This document shows positions 5,281 through 8,086 of a stretch of 8,086 bases of DNA, in pieces. Position 1 is the first letter of the stretch, and each line of letters starts with the position of its first letter. Source of the stretch: Thermoplasmata archaeon (GTDB lineage: Archaea; Thermoplasmatota; DTKX01; GCA-020343715); assembly GCA_020343715.1 (NCBI GenBank), contig CP070808.1, positions 118,992 to 127,077 of the forward strand, given 5' to 3'. Below the pieces are notes generated by a model that worked only from the letters and a program-made list of their open reading frames with translations, was not told the DNA's origin and made no database searches. The position numbers and the translations under genes are program-made.

Positions 5281-7152
5281 ATGGCCGAGGAGGCGCTGAT
5301 GGACGGCAAGGAGAGGTCCGTCCAGCAGGAGACGGACATGCTCGCCGACGCCTCGAAGTTCCTCCCCGACCTACCTCCCTTCTGGATTTCCCTTCTGCTC
5401 GTCCTTCCCATCTCCCTGATCCTGGGAGCTGCGACGATCCAGTGGGAACCCGTGCTCATGCTCGAGGACCAGCCATGGGCCCTGCAGCTGGTGGTGGCAT
5501 CACTTCTCATCTTCGCGGTGCCAGCCTGGGCAGGGGCCCTGTTCTCCTACTCGTGGCTCAAGGCCCTGGGAGGTCACTCGTACCTGTACAGGTGGTCGAT
5601 GCTCGTCGTGGCGCTGCAGGTGGTGCTGGGACTGCTGCTCCTCTTCGGTTTCGTGGTCTCAGTCATCGACGCCGAGAAGCTGCCCATGCCCGAGTACCTC
5701 CTCTTCTGCTACGGCTTCGTGGCCATGTTCTTCCATCTGTTCGTATACATGACGTCGACGAGCCGGTGGGTTGCGGCCCTGCCGGCGACACTGATGATGC
5801 CGGTGCTCGGCATGCTCGGGGTCCTCCTGATGTACGAGGACATGGCGGACGCTGGCACCGCTGCCCGCGAGCACCTCCCCCTGGTCATCGTCCTGCTGGT
5901 CACATTCGTGGGTATGGGCCATCTCGCCATGTGGATCGGTACCCGGACCATGTCTCGGAGCTACGGTATCGACGGTGCATCCGTCTTCAGGTCGTTCCTG
6001 GAGCACTGGGTCAGCGGTGGCGACGCGGGGCGTCGTGACATCGAGGCCTTCTTCAGGGTCTTCTCGGAGCCCGCCATCGTGAAGGCGGAGGTCATCGCCT
6101 TTCGGGAGAAGGGCGGTGAGCCCATAGCGACCCTGGTGGTGCCGTCCCTTCACCCCGGTCCCTGGGGCGAGCTGGGAGGTTCCGACCTGCCTCGAAAGAT
6201 GGCGAAGGTCATAGGTCCCGGTCATGGGTCCATACTGACCTTCCACGGGGCCTCGGACCACGACCTCAACCCCGTAGACGAGGAGGAGGTCGAGAAGATG
6301 GCCGTGAGAATACGGGATGCCCTGAACTCGATGGAGGGATGGACGGACAAGGCATCCCCCTCGGTCAGGGTAACTGACGGTACCGATGCCTTGGCCCAGG
6401 CCTTCAACGGTGCAGTCATGGCGGCCCAGACCTCCTCCCCCCTGCCCACGGACGACGTGGACTGGGCGGTGGGCTACGCCATCGAGCAGGAGATGGAGAA
6501 GCTGGGGGCCGACCCGGGCGCCTTCATAGACTGCCACAACTGCCTGGTGCCCGGTGCGGGTCACGTGACCTTCGGCTCATCCAAGGCCAGGAGGATCCAA
6601 GAGCGCGTGGCGGAAGGTACGAGGCTGGCCCTGGAATCCCAGCGGTCCGGCTTCCTAGTGGGAGTGGGACACCTGGCCAACGACGGGAGCTCAACAAGCC
6701 TCGGGCCTACGGGCATCCAGGCCCTCGTCATCGAGGTGGAGGGGAAGCGGACGGCCTGGGTGCTGGCCGACGGGAACAACATGGAGCAGGGTCTCCGCGA
6801 GGACATAAGGGGATGCTTGCTCAACAAGGTGGACGAGGCGGAGGTGCTGACTACCGACAACCACATCGTCAACGTGACCGTCGGGGGGTTCAATCCAATC
6901 GGCCTGAAGGACGACGCGGCCCTCCTGTCCAGGCTCTGCGAGGAGACGCTGGACGAGGCCATCGCGGACCTGAGGGAGGCCGAGGCCGCCTCGGCCCGTA
7001 TCGAGGTCCACGACGTCCTGGTGTGGGGGAAGGGGAACACCTCTCGCATGACATCCAATCTGAACGCTTCGGTCTCCACGTCCAAGTCGGCGCTCCTGGC
7101 CGCCGTGGTCATCGGGATGACCATCGGTTTCTGGGCCATCTGGTACGTCTGA
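5281..7152 (+). CDS. DUF2070 family membrane protein
   Basis: An archaeal membrane protein family without an assigned function. The 623 residues divide into three parts. Residues 34-220 contain about six hydrophobic helices (near 34-53, 66-90, 104-128, 138-158, 163-185 and 199-220). Residues 230-600 form a large soluble domain. Residues 603-622 are a single C-terminal hydrophobic helix ending almost at the stop. The soluble domain carries clustered histidine/acidic motifs: VVPSLHPGPWGELGGSDLP (286-304), TFHGASDHDLNP (320-331), DCHNCLVPGAGHVTFGSSKA (417-436), GVGHLANDGSS (461-471), VLADGNNM (494-501) and TTDNHIVNVTVGGFNPIG (524-541). Such His/Asp/Asn patterns suggest metal binding and perhaps hydrolysis, which is inference. 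As the third gene of an operon with two ether-lipid synthases, a role in membrane lipid or isoprenoid handling is plausible but unproven. Its gene is convergent with the next one (13-nt gap). Family call is based on remembered motifs and architecture. Confidence 0.85.
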   Translation: MAEEALMDGKERSVQQETDMLADASKFLPDLPPFWISLLLVLPISLILGAATIQWEPVLMLEDQPWALQLVVASLLIFAVPAWAGALFSYSWLKALGGHSYLYRWSMLVVALQVVLGLLLLFGFVVSVIDAEKLPMPEYLLFCYGFVAMFFHLFVYMTSTSRWVAALPATLMMPVLGMLGVLLMYEDMADAGTAAREHLPLVIVLLVTFVGMGHLAMWIGTRTMSRSYGIDGASVFRSFLEHWVSGGDAGRRDIEAFFRVFSEPAIVKAEVIAFREKGGEPIATLVVPSLHPGPWGELGGSDLPRKMAKVIGPGHGSILTFHGASDHDLNPVDEEEVEKMAVRIRDALNSMEGWTDKASPSVRVTDGTDALAQAFNGAVMAAQTSSPLPTDDVDWAVGYAIEQEMEKLGADPGAFIDCHNCLVPGAGHVTFGSSKARRIQERVAEGTRLALESQRSGFLVGVGHLANDGSSTSLGPTGIQALVIEVEGKRTAWVLADGNNMEQGLREDIRGCLLNKVDEAEVLTTDNHIVNVTVGGFNPIGLKDDAALLSRLCEETLDEAIADLREAEAASARIEVHDVLVWGKGNTSRMTSNLNASVSTSKSALLAAVVIGMTIGFWAIWYV

Positions 7153-7165
7153 ACGGTGGAGGGCC

Positions 7166-8086
7166 TCACTCGGCGCCCATGAAGGGATACCTGTAGTCCC
7201 GGGGCGGGTCGAAGGTCTCCTTGATGGCCCGGGCGCTGACCCACCTCAGCAGGTTCATGGCGCTTCCTGCCTTGTCGTTGGTGCCCGAGGCGCGGGCGCC
7301 ACCGAAGGGCTGCTGGCCCACCACGGCCCCCGTGGGCTTGTCGTTGATGTAGAAGTTGCCCGAGGAGTTGACCAACGCCCGTTCGGCGGTGACGATGGCC
7401 TGCCTGTCCCGGGCGAAAACAGCACCGGTGAGGCCGTAGGGGGAGGTGGTGTCACAAAGTTCCAGCGTGGCCTCGAAGTCCTCGTCCTTGTACACGTAGA
7501 CGCTGAGGACGGGCCCGAATATCTCCTCGACCATCGTCAGGTACCTGGGTTCCTTCGCCTGGATGACGGTGGGCTCGATGAAGTAGCCCTCGGACTTGTC
7601 GTAGCCCCCTCCGATGAGGATCTCGGCATCGTCCCTGTGGGCCTTGGCGTGCTCTAGGTATCCGACGATGTCGTCGAAGGCCGACTCATCGATGACGGCG
7701 TTCATGAAGTTCGTAAAGTCCTCCACGTCGCCCATGCCGATGGACCCAACCTCGGTCAGTAGGTGGTCCCGGAGTCCGGGCCACATGGACGACGGGACGT
7801 AGGCCCTGCTGGCCGCGGAGCACTTCTGGCCCTGGTACTCGAAGGCCCCCCTTACGAGACCAGCGACGACGGCGTCCTCGTCGGCGGAGTTGTGGACGAA
7901 GACGAAGTCCTTGCCCCCCGTCTCGCCGACTATGCGCGGGTAGGTGTCGTAGGTGTCCAGCTTTCCGCCGATGTCCTTCCATATCGACTGGAAGGTGGGG
8001 GTGCTCCCGGTGAAGTGGAGGCCAGAAAACTCCTTGCGGGCCAGCACCTTCTCGGTCATCATGCGCCCGGAGCCGAGCATCAGGGT
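7166..8086 (-). CDS. 1-pyrroline-5-carboxylate dehydrogenase (L-glutamate gamma-semialdehyde dehydrogenase), C-terminal part
   Basis: An aldehyde dehydrogenase that oxidises glutamate semialdehyde (from pyrroline-5-carboxylate) to glutamate with NAD(P)+, the second step of proline degradation. The frame is open to the window edge at 8086, so roughly the first 40 percent of a normal enzyme of about 540 residues is missing. Counting from the first ATG in view (8078-8080), the visible 304 residues show GLHFTGSTPTFQ (20-31), the general-base glutamate in GETGGKDF (52-59, E53), the catalytic cysteine in EYQGQKCSAASRAYVP (81-96, Cys87, codon at 7820-7822), EEIFGPVLSVYVY (185-197), and INDKPTGAVVGQQPFGGARASGTNDKAG (245-272). 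FEYQGQKCSA and the end IKETFDPPRDYRYPFMG are typical of the P5C dehydrogenase subgroup rather than other aldehyde dehydrogenases. The ATG at 8080 is internal, not the true start. No proline dehydrogenase is in the window. Confidence 0.95.
   Translation of the reverse strand, partial: TLMLGSGRMMTEKVLARKEFSGLHFTGSTPTFQSIWKDIGGKLDTYDTYPRIVGETGGKDFVFVHNSADEDAVVAGLVRGAFEYQGQKCSAASRAYVPSSMWPGLRDHLLTEVGSIGMGDVEDFTNFMNAVIDESAFDDIVGYLEHAKAHRDDAEILIGGGYDKSEGYFIEPTVIQAKEPRYLTMVEEIFGPVLSVYVYKDEDFEATLELCDTTSPYGLTGAVFARDRQAIVTAERALVNSSGNFYINDKPTGAVVGQQPFGGARASGTNDKAGSAMNLLRWVSARAIKETFDPPRDYRYPFMGAE

Noticed and set aside
5659..6564. 301-codon open frame on the minus strand inside the DUF2070 gene
   Set aside because: It is a low-complexity G/H/R-rich translation antisense to a well-supported gene; such frames arise from high GC third positions.
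6561..7244. 227-codon minus-strand frame over the end of DUF2070 and the next gene
   Set aside because: It overlaps two confident genes and has serine/arginine-rich composition with no recognisable motif.
1..8086. Mobile element, CRISPR array, tRNA/rRNA or defence system
   Set aside because: No transposase or integrase motifs, no spaced repeats, no tRNA-like cloverleaf and no composition break were seen; all regions but one 148-nt and one 91-nt spacer are coding or nearly so.

Overview
The window is a GC-rich, gene-dense piece of archaeal chromosome. The best evidence for Archaea is three adjacent genes: a UbiA-family (di)geranylgeranylglyceryl phosphate synthase, a PcrB-type geranylgeranylglyceryl phosphate synthase, and a DUF2070 membrane protein, a family I know only from Archaea. 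Archaeal-type box A (TATA) motifs support this, above all TTTAAATA about 27 nt before the UbiA start codon with no Shine-Dalgarno sequence, which is the geometry of a leaderless transcript. A proline/glutamate-semialdehyde catabolic gene suggests some heterotrophy. A Thermoplasmatota-like euryarchaeon would fit, but that placement is inference from gene content.

Layout. Positions 1-525 (+) hold the C-terminal part of a NifS-type cysteine desulfurase, cut by the window edge. It is followed at about 581-1555 (+) by an EgtD-like histidine methyltransferase whose start is ambiguous. Convergent to it, 1580-2587 (-) encodes a 335-residue protein I do not recognise. An intergenic region of about 90 bp (2588-2678) with two outward-facing GCCTTAT boxes separates it from a divergent DUF72/YecE-like gene (2679-3521, +). 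A 148-bp spacer with a strong archaeal promoter leads into a three-gene + strand operon: UbiA-type ether-lipid synthase (3670-4536), GGGP synthase (4538-5275) and DUF2070 (5281-7152), with gaps of 1 and 5 nt. Convergent to that, 7166-8086 (-) is the C-terminal part of a 1-pyrroline-5-carboxylate dehydrogenase whose N-terminus lies outside the window.

How they work together. The two prenyltransferases make the first and second ether bonds of archaeal membrane lipids, so DUF2070 sits in the transcription unit of core lipid synthesis and may share that job. The NifS/EgtD pair puts a sulfur-mobilising enzyme beside a histidine-betaine-forming enzyme, which invites a sulfur-histidine (ergothioneine-like) hypothesis; no sulfurtransferase or EgtB partner is visible here. 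I found no RNA genes, CRISPR arrays, insertion sequences or long repeats. I see no convincing new defence or mobile system. The most interesting leads are DUF2070, the orphan 335-residue protein, and the NifS-EgtD pairing.
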